Positions 1-7,682 of a stretch of 64,000 bases of DNA are shown piece after piece. The notes under the pieces were generated by a model, which did no database searches, had not been told where the DNA came from, and saw only the letters and a list, made by a program, of their open reading frames with translations. The stretch is from Caballeronia choica (GTDB taxonomy: Bacteria; Pseudomonadota; Gammaproteobacteria; Burkholderiales; Burkholderiaceae). Numbering within the stretch: position 1 is the stretch's first letter; each line of letters opens with the position of its first letter. The translations under genes and the position numbers were made by a program. Location: NCBI RefSeq assembly GCF_001544535.1, contig NZ_FCON02000013.1, positions 1-64,000 on the forward strand. The letters are read 5' to 3'.

Positions 1-346
1 GTGGTCCAACCGGGGGAGTGTCGTTAGCGGGGTTTGATCGTTGTTGGCATGTAGAAAAGGCGCGCACGTCGCACCGCTACAGGGAGTGGAGCAGCAGTCA
101 TTCATCCGTCCTGGCACTTCGTGCCCGACGACAGGTCTGCAAGTGGTGGTGAATTGAAGCATGCGGCAGCACGAAGTACGACGCAGATTTACCGATGGGT
201 TTTGGTTTTGCCTGACGGGTGAGCGCGTAGCGCGAAGCCGGATGTATGACTGCTGATCCACCCCGTATGGCGGTGCGACGCGCGCGCCGTTTCTACATGC
301 CAACAACGGGGAAACCCCGCTAACGACACTCCCCCGGTTGAACCAC
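1..346. repeat. long inverted repeat, about 108-bp arms
   Basis: Bases 1-108 reappear as the reverse complement at 239-346. By eye about 96 of 108 positions match. The arms are separated by about 130 bp. The left arm starts exactly at the window edge, so it may be longer. Short reading frames run through the arms but no conserved protein is recognised. This could be a dispersed intergenic palindrome family or the ends of a small non-autonomous element; the sequence alone does not decide. Confidence 0.8.
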
Positions 347-405
347 TCCGTTCAAAATGCGAGTGAACACGTGTTAGGGCTGGCGTTTGAAAGCTGCTTT
401 CTTTG

Positions 406-437
406 CTTACTTTCTTTGCAGCAGCAAAGAAAGTGAG
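406..437. repeat. hairpin built on ACTTTCTTTGC
   Basis: ACTTTCTTTGC at 409-419 and GCAAAGAAAGT at 424-434 form a perfect 11-bp stem around an AGCA loop. The stem extends to about 14 bp with one wobble pair. There is no T-run on either side, so it is not a textbook terminator. It sits in the gene-free stretch 1-576 together with the long inverted repeat. Confidence 0.7.
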
Positions 438-515
438 TCCCGCCCCGGACAGGGGCAGAGCAAATAAACCACGAAGAAAACAAGTTCCATGGAAGCCCAA
501 GCGCATCAAACGGTG

Positions 516-560
516 TAACCCAACCCAACCCAACCCAACCCAACCCAACCAAACCCACCC
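516..560. repeat. AACCC pentanucleotide tandem repeat
   Basis: About seven consecutive copies of the 5-bp unit AACCC lie just beyond the 3' end of the cytochrome c gene, decaying into AACCAAACCCACCCC. This is a simple-sequence tract likely to vary in copy number by strand slippage. It is not inside any supported gene. Confidence 0.85.
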
Positions 561-576
561 CAAGCGCCAGCGCACC

Positions 577-915
577 CTATTTAAGCGAGAGAATCCAGTC
601 GGCGAGGGCGTTTGCCTGAGCGGGCGTCAGTTGCGTATTCGCCGGCATCGGCACTGGCCCCCACACGCCGACACCGCCTTCCACAATCTTGCGCGCGAGT
701 TGCGCGTGCGCGCCCTCGACATCGGCGTATTTCGCCGCGACGTTCCTGAACGACGGCCCCATCGACACGCGCGACACCGAGTGGCAGCTCATGCAGTTGC
801 GGCTTTGCGCAAGCGACAGCATCGGGTTTTCGTTCTGCGCGCTTGCTGCGCCGCACACCGACCACATCGCGAGCGATGCCAGAAAATGGGCGCTTGATGG
901 CTTGATCGAAAGCAT
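577..915 (-). CDS. small periplasmic cytochrome c, class I
   Basis: A 112-residue exported mono-haem cytochrome, probably an electron shuttle of the c551/c552 type. The start at 915 (MLSIKPSS) gives a signal peptide ending near ASA and has a purine-rich GGCGGAG upstream. A longer frame exists but its N-terminus is not signal-like. The haem site CMSCH is at residues 41-45 and the likely axial Met is in PVPMPAN near residue 90. Length and motif order fit the family. A TATAAT sequence on the minus strand at 944-949 may be its -10 box. It follows ilvD on the same strand but a strong hairpin separates them, so it is probably transcribed on its own. The redox partner is unknown. Confidence 0.9.
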   Translation of the reverse strand: MLSIKPSSAHFLASLAMWSVCGAASAQNENPMLSLAQSRNCMSCHSVSRVSMGPSFRNVAAKYADVEGAHAQLARKIVEGGVGVWGPVPMPANTQLTPAQANALADWILSLK

Positions 916-952
916 ACGGTCTCCGCCGACCTGACTCCGCGGCATTATAAGA

Positions 953-990
953 GAGAAGGGGCGCACGATCCCCATCGTGCGCCCCTTCTC
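953..990 (-). terminator. hairpin downstream of ilvD
   Basis: GAGAAGGGGCGCACGAT (953-969) pairs perfectly with 974-990 around a CCCC loop, a 17-bp stem. It starts 22 nt after the ilvD stop. Only a weak T-rich tail (TCTCTT) follows on the minus strand, so termination may be imperfect. The stem also covers the likely -35 region of the cytochrome gene. Confidence 0.7.
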
Positions 991-1011
991 ATCCGCTTTG
1001 AACCCGCAGGA

Positions 1012-2685
1012 TCAGCCCGTCACCGCGCCCTTGTTCGCGGGCAGCGCGAGCGTCGCATACTTCGCCAGCACGCCGCGCGTGTAACGCGGCGCCGGCTGCT
1101 TCCACGCGGCACGACGGCGTTCGATTTCCACGGCATCCACGTTCAGTTCGAGCAGCAGCTTGTGCGCGTCGATGGTGATCGAGTCGCCTTCCTGCACGAG
1201 CCCGATCGTGCCGCCGGCGTACGCTTCCGGCGCGACGTGGCCGACCACCATGCCCCACGTGCCGCCGGAAAAACGGCCGTCGGTGATCAGGCCGACCGAT
1301 TCGCCGAGTCCCTTGCCGATGATCGCGGAAGTCGGCGCCAGCATCTCAGGCATGCCCGGGCCGCCCTTCGGTCCGAGATAGCGCAGCACCACGACGTCGC
1401 CGGCCTTGATCTTGTCGGCGAGGATCGCGTCCATCGCGCTTTGCTCGTCTTCGAACACGCGCGCCGGGCCGGTGATGACCGGGTTCTTCAAGCCAGTGAT
1501 CTTGGCGACCGCGCCGTCCGGCGCCAGGTTGCCCTTCAGGATCGCGAGGTGGCCTTCGTCGTAGAGCGCCTGGTCGATCGGGTAGATCACCTTCTGGTCG
1601 GCGCGCGGCTTGCTCGGCACGTCTTTCAGTTCCTCGGCGATCGTGCGGCCCGTGATCGTGATGCAGTCGCCGTGCAGCATGCCCGCATCGAGCAGGAGGC
1701 GCAGCACCTGCGGAATGCCGCCCGCCTTGTGCAGGTCGGTCGCGACGAACTGGCCCGACGGCTTCAGGTCGCAGATCACCGGCACTTTCTTCCTCATGCG
1801 CTCGAAGTCGTCGATGGTCCATTCCACTTCGGCTGCGTGCGCGATTGCCAGATAATGCAGCACGGCGTTGGTCGAGCCGCCGGTCGCCATGATCAGCGCG
1901 ACGGCGTTCTCGATCGACTTCTTCGTGATGATGTCGCGCGGCTTCAGGTCCTTCTTGACCGCTTCGACCAGCACGCGCGCCGATTCGGCGGCGGAGTCGA
2001 CCTTTTCCTGATCGGGGTTCGCCATCGTCGACGAATACAGCAGCGACATGCCAAGCGCCTCGAACGACGAACTCATCGTGTTGGCGGTGTACATGCCGCC
2101 GCACGAGCCGGTCGACGGGCACGAATTCTTCTCGATGCCCTTGAAGTCCTCTTCCGACATGCGCCCGGCCGTGAACTCGCCGACCGCCTCGAACGACGAC
2201 ACGATGGTCAGATCCTTGCCCTTCCAGTTGCCCGGACGGATCGTGCCGCCGTACACGTAGATGCCCGGCACGTTCATGCGCGCGAGGCCGATCATGCCGC
2301 CCGGCATGTTCTTGTCGCAGCCGCCGATCACGACGACGCCGTCCATCCACTGGCCCTGCACGGCCGTTTCGATACAGTCGGCGATCACTTCGCGCGACAC
2401 CAGCGAGTACTTCATGCCTTCGGTGCCCATCGACATGCCGTCCGAGATGGTCGGCGTGCCGAAGATCTGCGGATTGGCGTCGGACTTCCTGATCGACTCG
2501 ACGGCGGCGTCGGCGAGACGCTGCAGGCCGGCGTTGCACGGCGTGATCGTCGAGTGGCCGTTGGCGATGCCGATCATCGGCTTGTCGAAGTCTTCTTCCT
2601 TGTAGCCAAGGGCGTAGTACATCGAGCGATTGGGCGAGCGCGCCACGCCCTGGGTGATGTTTTTCGAGCGGCGGTTGTAGGCCAT
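1012..2685 (-). CDS. ilvD: dihydroxy-acid dehydratase
   Basis: IlvD (557 residues, usual length) dehydrates 2,3-dihydroxyisovalerate and dihydroxymethylvalerate to the 2-oxoacids in valine and isoleucine synthesis, in the cytosol. Cys50, Cys123 (GGCDKN) and Cys195 (TGSCGG) match the three iron-sulfur cluster ligands of the family. DGRFSGGT near the C-terminus is the conserved catalytic-serine region. The start ATG lies behind GGAGCCCCCAA. A LysR regulator diverges from it across about 105 bp, which suggests but does not prove that the regulator controls it. Confidence 0.97.
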   Translation of the reverse strand: MAYNRRSKNITQGVARSPNRSMYYALGYKEEDFDKPMIGIANGHSTITPCNAGLQRLADAAVESIRKSDANPQIFGTPTISDGMSMGTEGMKYSLVSREVIADCIETAVQGQWMDGVVVIGGCDKNMPGGMIGLARMNVPGIYVYGGTIRPGNWKGKDLTIVSSFEAVGEFTAGRMSEEDFKGIEKNSCPSTGSCGGMYTANTMSSSFEALGMSLLYSSTMANPDQEKVDSAAESARVLVEAVKKDLKPRDIITKKSIENAVALIMATGGSTNAVLHYLAIAHAAEVEWTIDDFERMRKKVPVICDLKPSGQFVATDLHKAGGIPQVLRLLLDAGMLHGDCITITGRTIAEELKDVPSKPRADQKVIYPIDQALYDEGHLAILKGNLAPDGAVAKITGLKNPVITGPARVFEDEQSAMDAILADKIKAGDVVVLRYLGPKGGPGMPEMLAPTSAIIGKGLGESVGLITDGRFSGGTWGMVVGHVAPEAYAGGTIGLVQEGDSITIDAHKLLLELNVDAVEIERRRAAWKQPAPRYTRGVLAKYATLALPANKGAVTG

Positions 2686-2791
2686 TTGGGGGCTCCTTGA
2701 GGATTTTTTCGTCTGGTGCCGGAAGAATGCAGCGTCGGCAAGTGTCTGTCCAATATATTATTCAGGCTTTATTAGGTCGCGGAAAGTATCA

Positions 2792-3766
2792 ATGGAGCAA
2801 CGGAATCCGCCTGTCGAACTGCGCCTGCTGCGCTATTTCGTGACCGTCGCCGAGGAGATGCACTTCGGCCGCGCGGCCGCGCGCCTCGCGATGACACAGC
2901 CGCCGTTGTCGCAGGCAATCCGCGCGCTCGAGGACGCGCTTGGCGTCGCGCTGTTCGTGCGCACGAAGCGATCGGTCGAGCTTACGCCGGTCGGCGCGGA
3001 CCTGCTGCCGGAGGTGCGGCGCCTTCTGGCCGCCGCCGATGCGCTGCGTCCGCTCGCGCAATCGCTCGCACGCGGCGAGGCGGGCGTGCTGTCGCTCGCG
3101 TTCGTGTCGACGGCGGATTACGGGCTGTTGCCGTCGCTGCTGCGCGATTTCGGCGCGCGCTATCCGGGCGTGCGCCTGCAACTCACCGAAGCGACGAGCG
3201 ACGTGCAGATCGAGGAACTGGTCGCCGGCCGCATCGACGCGGGGCTCGTGATCCCGCCGCTGCCGCCGCGCCACGCGGCGGCGCTGTCGTATCTGGCGAT
3301 CGCGCGCGAGCCGCTGGTGGCGGCACTCCCCGCCGATCTCGCCGCGCAACTGGGGCAGGGCGCGAACGAATGGGCCGAGACGCCCGTCAGCCTGCAGGAA
3401 CTCGCATCCGTGCCGCTGGTCGTCTTCCCGAGACGGCTCGCGCCCGGTTTCTATGACATCATTATGGGTTGCTACGGCGCGGCCGGCCTCACGCCGCGCA
3501 TCGGGCAGGAGGCGATCCAGATGCAGACCATCGTGAGCCTCGTGTCCGCCGGCATGGGCGTCGCGCTCGTGCCGCAGTCGCTCAGGCATCTGCGGCGCAC
3601 GGGCGTGGTGTATCGTCCGCTCAGCGAGTCCGGGTCGTTGCCCGGCAGCGACGCGGGACCGTTCGTGGAAACCGGTCTGGTGTGGCGCGCGGCCGAGGTG
3701 AGCCCCGTGCTCGCCGGCTTCATCGACATCGTTCGCGCCTATGGCGCGACGATGCCTGCAATATAG
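2792..3766 (+). CDS. LysR-family transcriptional regulator
   Basis: A 324-residue LysR-type regulator. Residues about 8-67 form the winged HTH (ELRLLRYFVTVAEEMHFGRA then MTQPPLSQAIRALE). The rest is a periplasmic-binding-protein-like effector domain. It is divergent from ilvD, the usual geometry for a LysR regulator and its target. The ilvD side of the intergenic space is AT-rich (CCAATATATTATTCAGG) and could hold the operator. The effector is unknown; a branched-chain intermediate is a guess from context. Two copies of ATAGTTCGCGC lie at its stop codon and just after it. Confidence 0.92.
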   Translation: MEQRNPPVELRLLRYFVTVAEEMHFGRAAARLAMTQPPLSQAIRALEDALGVALFVRTKRSVELTPVGADLLPEVRRLLAAADALRPLAQSLARGEAGVLSLAFVSTADYGLLPSLLRDFGARYPGVRLQLTEATSDVQIEELVAGRIDAGLVIPPLPPRHAAALSYLAIAREPLVAALPADLAAQLGQGANEWAETPVSLQELASVPLVVFPRRLAPGFYDIIMGCYGAAGLTPRIGQEAIQMQTIVSLVSAGMGVALVPQSLRHLRRTGVVYRPLSESGSLPGSDAGPFVETGLVWRAAEVSPVLAGFIDIVRAYGATMPAI

Positions 3767-3813
3767 TTCGCGCTTCATAGTTCGCGCATCTCGAACCGCT
3801 TATTCAATCTACG

Positions 3814-4719
3814 ATGCTCATTCATCCCAATTTCGATCCCGTCGCGATTCACCTGGGGCCCCTCGCCGTGCGCTGGTACGGCCTCATGTACCTGGTCGCA
3901 TTCGTTTCAGCGGTCGTCGTCGGCCGGTTGCGGCTGCGGCTGCCGCACGTCGCCGCCCAGGGCTGGACCGCGCGCGACATCGACGACATGCTGTTCTACG
4001 GCGTGCTCGGCACGATTCTCGGCGGCCGGCTCGGCTATGTGATCTTCTATAAGGCAAGCTGGTACGCCGCGCATCCGCTCGACATCTTCAAGGTCTGGGA
4101 AGGCGGCATGTCGTTTCACGGCGGCTTTCTCGGCGTGACGCTCGCGATGATCCTGTTCGCGTACCAGAGAAAGCGCACCTGGCTGCAAGTCACCGATTTC
4201 GTCGCGCCGATGGTGCCGCTCGGGCTCGCGGCGGGGCGCCTCGGCAACTTCATCAACGGCGAACTGTGGGGCCGCGTGACCGATCCGAACGCACCGTGGG
4301 CGATGCTGTTCCCGGGCGCATCGAACGACGATGCGATCTGGCTCGCGAAGCATTCGCAAGCCGACCTGCAGTGGCACCTCACCGAGATCTTCGAGCGCTA
4401 TCACATGCTGCCGCGCCATCCGTCGCAGTTGTACGAGATCGCGCTGGAAGGCTTCGTGCTGTTCATCCTGCTGTGGACGTTCTCGCGCAAGCCGCGGCCG
4501 ATGGGTGCGGGCTCGGCGCTGTTTTTGATCGGCTATGGCCTTGCACGCTTCACCGTGGAATTCGCGCGTGAGCCCGATGATTACCTCGGCCTGCTGACGT
4601 TCGGCTTTTCGATGGGCCAATGGCTCTCGATGCCGATGATCGTCGCGGGGATCGGCTTGATGGTATGGGCTTATCGGCGCGACCGGCGGCTGCCTTCCGC
4701 GCCCGCCAACGCGGCCTGA
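3814..4719 (+). CDS. lgt: prolipoprotein diacylglyceryl transferase
   Basis: Lgt (301 residues) transfers diacylglycerol from phosphatidylglycerol to the lipobox cysteine of prelipoproteins in the inner membrane. The Lgt signature [14 protein letters not shown] is complete near residues 138-151. Several membrane segments are visible, for example around 15-35, 60-80, 85-105 and 275-292. It supports lipoproteins such as the OmpA-like and SodC-like proteins of this window. It ends at a strong bidirectional terminator shared with the convergent SIMPL gene. Confidence 0.97.
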   Translation: MLIHPNFDPVAIHLGPLAVRWYGLMYLVAFVSAVVVGRLRLRLPHVAAQGWTARDIDDMLFYGVLGTILGGRLGYVIFYKASWYAAHPLDIFKVWEGGMSFHGGFLGVTLAMILFAYQRKRTWLQVTDFVAPMVPLGLAAGRLGNFINGELWGRVTDPNAPWAMLFPGASNDDAIWLAKHSQADLQWHLTEIFERYHMLPRHPSQLYEIALEGFVLFILLWTFSRKPRPMGAGSALFLIGYGLARFTVEFAREPDDYLGLLTFGFSMGQWLSMPMIVAGIGLMVWAYRRDRRLPSAPANAA

Positions 4720-4726
4720 TGATACG

Positions 4727-4754
4727 AAAACGCCTCGCCACAGCGAGGCGTTTT
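4727..4754. terminator. bidirectional terminator between lgt and SIMPL gene
   Basis: CGCCTCGC (4731-4738) and GCGAGGCG (4743-4750) form an 8-bp GC stem with a CACA loop. It is flanked by AAAA on the left and TTTTT on the right, so it can terminate both converging genes. Confidence 0.9.
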
Positions 4755-4775
4755 TGCTTGAAGCAAGGCGTTCGA

Positions 4776-5510
4776 TCAACGCCCCATCTGCACCGATCCC
4801 GACACGTTGACCGTCACCGTCGACGTTCCCGCTTCCAGGGCCATGGGCGCAGCCATCTTCGCGTCGGCGCTCATCCCGCGCGCCTGCATCATCATGACCG
4901 GACGCGGCGGCGAGCTGCCATCGTGATTGACGCTGACTTCGCGGATCGTATAGCTGCTGTAGCCGAACGCTTGCGCGGACGCCTGCGCCTGTTGACGGAA
5001 CGAGTCGATCGCCTGCGTCGAGAGCTTCTGCGCGGCGGCGCGCTGCGCTTCCGGCGACAGCGAGAACGCGACATTGCCGACCTGCATCGATGAACTCATC
5101 TTGCCCGCAAGCTTCGATGCTGCCGCGAAATCATGCGACTCCAGCACGACTTCGGTGCGGCCACGCCATGCGGAAATGCGGCCATCGCGATCCGTCGACG
5201 GATACACCGTGAACGAACCGCTGCGCGCCGTCACGCCATCGACGCCCTTTGCCTGGCGTAACGCGGCATCGGCGCGTTGGTTCAGCGTCGTCGTGAGCGA
5301 CGATGCATCCGGTGCCTGCTGCTCGTAGAACAGTGTGATGTTAACGGTGTCCTGCGGCACTTCGGCACTCGCCTCGGCCGACAGCGACAGCACGCCCGCA
5401 GGCTGCGGCTGCGTGACGACGGTTTGCGCGGTGGCTGAAGCGGACATCGTGAGGGCCGCACAAGAAAGGGCGGCTGCTGCAAGCGCGAACGCGGTTTTCT
5501 TCTTGATCAT
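4776..5510 (-). CDS. SIMPL-domain (DUF541) periplasmic protein
   Basis: A 244-residue exported protein of the SIMPL/DUF541 family, like E. coli YggE. I chose the start at 5510 (MIKKKTAFALAAAA) because it gives a standard signal peptide cleaved near ATAQ and has GGAG five to six bases upstream. A longer frame would add about 21 residues before the signal. The mature part begins with the typical LSLSAEASAEVPQD segment. Members are linked to oxidative or envelope stress, but the molecular function is not established. Confidence 0.9.
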   Translation of the reverse strand: MIKKKTAFALAAAALSCAALTMSASATAQTVVTQPQPAGVLSLSAEASAEVPQDTVNITLFYEQQAPDASSLTTTLNQRADAALRQAKGVDGVTARSGSFTVYPSTDRDGRISAWRGRTEVVLESHDFAAASKLAGKMSSSMQVGNVAFSLSPEAQRAAAQKLSTQAIDSFRQQAQASAQAFGYSSYTIREVSVNHDGSSPPRPVMMMQARGMSADAKMAAPMALEAGTSTVTVNVSGSVQMGR

Positions 5511-5591
5511 CGAGGAACTCCAAGGGCATGAATTCGCGTGATTCGCGACGCCACTTAGGCGTTTCGCGTGCACGCGAAGTTCCCTCCGCGA

Positions 5592-6050
5592 CTAGACGAG
5601 ATGCTCGGTGATGAAGCGCCACTGCGCCTCGGTGACCGGCGTGATCGACAGGCGATTGCCCTTCGCGAGCACCTGCATGTCGGCAAGCTCTTTGTGCTCG
5701 CGCAGCGTCGCGAGCGGCACGAGCGGCGTCTTCTTCACGAAGTGAACATCGACGAGGAGCCAGCGCGGTGTTTCCTGCGTCGACTTCGGATCGAAGTACG
5801 GGCTCTTCGGATCGAACTGCGTGGGATCGGGATAAGCGCTCGACGAGACCTCGGCGATGCCCGCGATGCCCGGCTGCGGACAGCTCGAATGATAGAAGAG
5901 CACACCGTCGCCGACCTGCATCGCATCGCGCATGAAGTTGCGCGCCTGATAGTTGCGCACGCCGGTCCACGGCAGGGTTTTCTTCGCCGCGTGAGCGAGA
6001 TGATCGATGCTTGCTTCGTCCGGTTCGGACTTCATCAGCCAGTAACGCAT
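5592..6050 (-). CDS. EVE domain protein
   Basis: A 152-residue single-domain EVE protein. The N-terminus MRYWLMKSEPDE and the segments WTGVRNYQARNFMRDAM and GDGVLFYHSSC are diagnostic of the family. EVE is a PUA-like fold that can bind modified bases in DNA or RNA; the ligand of stand-alone bacterial members is not known. It lies directly downstream of 6S RNA, from which it is separated by a terminator. Overlap with 6S transcription is therefore limited. Confidence 0.93.
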   Translation of the reverse strand: MRYWLMKSEPDEASIDHLAHAAKKTLPWTGVRNYQARNFMRDAMQVGDGVLFYHSSCPQPGIAGIAEVSSSAYPDPTQFDPKSPYFDPKSTQETPRWLLVDVHFVKKTPLVPLATLREHKELADMQVLAKGNRLSITPVTEAQWRFITEHLV

Positions 6051-6080
6051 GATGTGATGACGAGTGAGCGACCAAAGAAA

Positions 6081-6107
6081 AACGGCATCGGAAAAACCGA
6101 TGCCGTT
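6081..6107 (-). terminator. terminator after 6S RNA
   Basis: AACGGCATCGG (6081-6091) pairs with 6097-6107 around an A-loop. On the minus strand the stem is followed by TTTCTTTGG. It sits just after the 3' end of the predicted 6S RNA and before the EVE gene. Confidence 0.85.
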
Positions 6108-6112
6108 GAAGA

Positions 6113-6292
6113 AGGTCCCCGCCTCAGCCGCTAGGCCGGCATCCTGAACCTGGGTTCAAGATTGGTCGCAGTAGGCAGCACTTCGGGTACATCAGACAGA
6201 GTGACGCGCGCGCCCGTGCTACAAATTTCCGCAACCGTGCACAATGGCATTGGTTCAAGGAATATATGACCTTGGCGAACCAGGCAGGGAGT
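6113..6292 (-). ncRNA. ssrS: 6S RNA
   Basis: About 180 nt between zapA and the EVE gene fit 6S RNA, which mimics an open promoter and sequesters the sigma-70 RNA polymerase holoenzyme in stationary phase. The near-terminal CCCTGCCT and AGGCGGGG can form the closing stem. The conserved ACTGCGACC, TTGAACCCAGGTTCA and CTAGCGGCTGAGG blocks of the 3' half appear in order. The location just behind zapA matches ssrS elsewhere. End points are set from the closing stem and may be off by a few bases. A short open frame across it (about 6131-6328) is not coding. Confidence 0.85.
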
Positions 6293-6385
6293 ACTAACTC
6301 TACACCAATCGTGTGCCGGATGCAGCAACGACTTTAATCTTTCTTGAATCAGGGACGATCCGCACCCACGACATGCATGCTTACA

Positions 6386-6700
6386 TCATTGCGCTTCATA
6401 TTGCGCAATGACGGCGCCCAGTTGTTCGTTCATCTGGTGCACGGTATGGCGAATCTCTTCGGCGGGGAACGCTTCGCCGTGACGCACGCTGTTTTGCAGC
6501 TTAAGCAATTCCGACGCCAGCGAAAGCGCCGCCATGACCGCAATGCGATCCGTACCGCGCACGTTGCTTGCAGTGCGCACCTTGCCCATCTCGGCATCGA
6601 CGCGGGCCACGGCTTCACGCAGCGCGTCTTCGGTTTCAGCCGAGCATGCAAGCCGGTACGGCTGGCCGAGGATGGAGACTTCGATCTGCTTGGTCGTCAT
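6386..6700 (-). CDS. zapA: cell division protein ZapA
   Basis: A 104-residue ZapA that binds FtsZ filaments and stabilises the Z-ring in the cytosol. The N-terminal MTTKQIEVSILGQPYRLACS strand region and the following helix with ALREAVARVDAEM match the family. The C-terminus is a coiled-coil helix. The start overlaps the stop of the upstream zapB-like gene by ATGA, so translation is coupled. It is followed by 6S RNA. Confidence 0.95.
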   Translation of the reverse strand: MTTKQIEVSILGQPYRLACSAETEDALREAVARVDAEMGKVRTASNVRGTDRIAVMAALSLASELLKLQNSVRHGEAFPAEEIRHTVHQMNEQLGAVIAQYEAQ

Positions 6701-7071
6701 GCTTTTTCTCCGTGGCTGTGCTCACCGTGCATCTCGCCCGCATGCGCGTGCTCATGCGCATCGTGGGCATCGGGGCCAAGAAGATCCAGTTGGTTGTCGG
6801 GTTCGGGCGCGGCTTTTGCTCGCGGCAGTTTTTCGAGGATGGCGTTCAGGCGCACCTGCGCGTCGTCGATTTTCGCCGAGAGACCGTCACGTTCGGCCTG
6901 CAGCGTGTCGCGTTCTTCGCGCACTTGCGCGAGTTCGCTCTGCACGCCGGCGTGCTCGGCACGCAACTGTTCGAGTTGCTCTTCGAGTGCGCGCCGCGCC
7001 TGATGATGACGTTCGCTGATCTTGATCAGCCGGCCGATGTTCTGTGAAAGTGATTCGAGTTCGTTGAGCAT
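6697..7071 (-). CDS. ZapB-like coiled-coil division protein
   Basis: A 124-residue protein, coiled-coil from about residue 3 to 85 (LNELESLSQNIGRLIKISERH and heptads rich in Leu, Glu and Arg). It belongs to the short proteins that precede zapA in beta-proteobacteria and are annotated ZapB-like or TIGR02449. The C-terminal tail is His-rich (HDAHEHAHAGEMHGEHSHG), which is unusual and could bind metal. It overlaps zapA by 4 bp. A role in the division ring is inferred from context. Confidence 0.85.
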   Translation of the reverse strand: MLNELESLSQNIGRLIKISERHHQARRALEEQLEQLRAEHAGVQSELAQVREERDTLQAERDGLSAKIDDAQVRLNAILEKLPRAKAAPEPDNQLDLLGPDAHDAHEHAHAGEMHGEHSHGEKA

Positions 7072-7216
7072 GTGCTGCGTCCTCTAAAGACCTCGCATTT
7101 TAGCGCGGTTCAACCGGGCTTCCGACAATTGTCTCGTTTCGAGACGTAACAGCACGCGATTGATGCGCTAAAAGCGGCCTTGCCCGTGCAATTCGTGTGT
7201 GGAAAGCGCAGGTCTT

Positions 7217-7254
7217 TTTGCATGCATGCAAACCTTTGCCATGTCTTTGCCATG
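7217..7254. promoter_or_regulatory. 16-bp perfect palindrome plus 10-bp direct repeats
   Basis: TTTGCATGCATGCAAA at 7217-7232 is a perfect palindrome. It is followed by two CTTTGCCATG copies at 7234-7243 and 7245-7254, 11 bp apart (one helical turn). The cluster lies upstream of the btuB promoter and in front of the divergent zapB. It looks like an operator, but the binding protein is unknown. Confidence 0.5.
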
Positions 7255-7278
7255 CACCAATCGCGCCGATTCGTTTCC

Positions 7279-7307
7279 TTGACGCTCTCAAGTGCGGCTC
7301 CTAAACT
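7279..7307 (+). promoter_or_regulatory. promoter of the riboswitch/btuB transcript
   Basis: TTGACG (7279-7284), a 17-bp spacer and TAAACT (7302-7307) form a good sigma-70 promoter. The expected start near 7314 is right at the 5' edge of the cobalamin riboswitch, which supports both calls. Confidence 0.7.
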
Positions 7308-7313
7308 TGCCGC

Positions 7314-7580
7314 ACTTTTGGTGCTCGCGCGCGCATTCAATGCGTGCGCAGTCAAACGGGAAACAGGGAGCGACGCCCCAGGGCCGAGCCAACCTGTGCT
7401 GCCCCCGCAACGGTAAGCGACCGCAACGCAAGTTGCAAGTCGTCCCGGACGCGTTTGTCCGCCATCGCACTTCAGATTTCGTCATCGAAGATCGCATGCG
7501 CGGCACACGTGTCGACGCCACTGCGCGAATGCGCGGGAAGGCGGGACGATCTCGTCGCCAGCCCGGATACCGGCCAATGG
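7314..7580 (+). ncRNA. cobalamin (AdoCbl) riboswitch
   Basis: The conserved parts appear in order: AAACGGGAAACAGGG, AGCCAACCTG, TGCTGCCCCCGCAACGGTAAGC, GCCACTG near 7517, GGGAAGGCG, and the B12-box end AGCCCGGATACC at 7560-7571. A large variable arm lies between 7420 and 7515. Binding of adenosylcobalamin should repress the btuB-cobC operon. Downstream, GCTTCATGC (7599-7607) can pair with GCATGAAGC (7627-7635) as part of the expression platform before the btuB start. Confidence 0.95.
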
Positions 7581-7682
7581 TCACGCGCGTCGCCCCAAGC
7601 TTCATGCACGGCGCCGCGCGGATTGCGCATGAAGCCTGCGGGGAGCGGGCCGCGCTTGCCATCGACAGGAAACGCTTCACAC

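Noticed and set aside
189-575. 128-residue minus-strand frame in the repeat region
   Set aside because: It consists of translated inverted repeat, hairpin and AACCC repeats (tandem WVGLG-type residues), not a protein sequence.
6131-6328. 65-residue open frame on the minus strand
   Set aside because: It runs through conserved 6S RNA sequence blocks and has no protein family features.
7344-7682. N-terminal extension of btuB through the riboswitch
   Set aside because: The frame is open, but this stretch is conserved riboswitch RNA. The signal peptide and ribosome site place the start at 7683.
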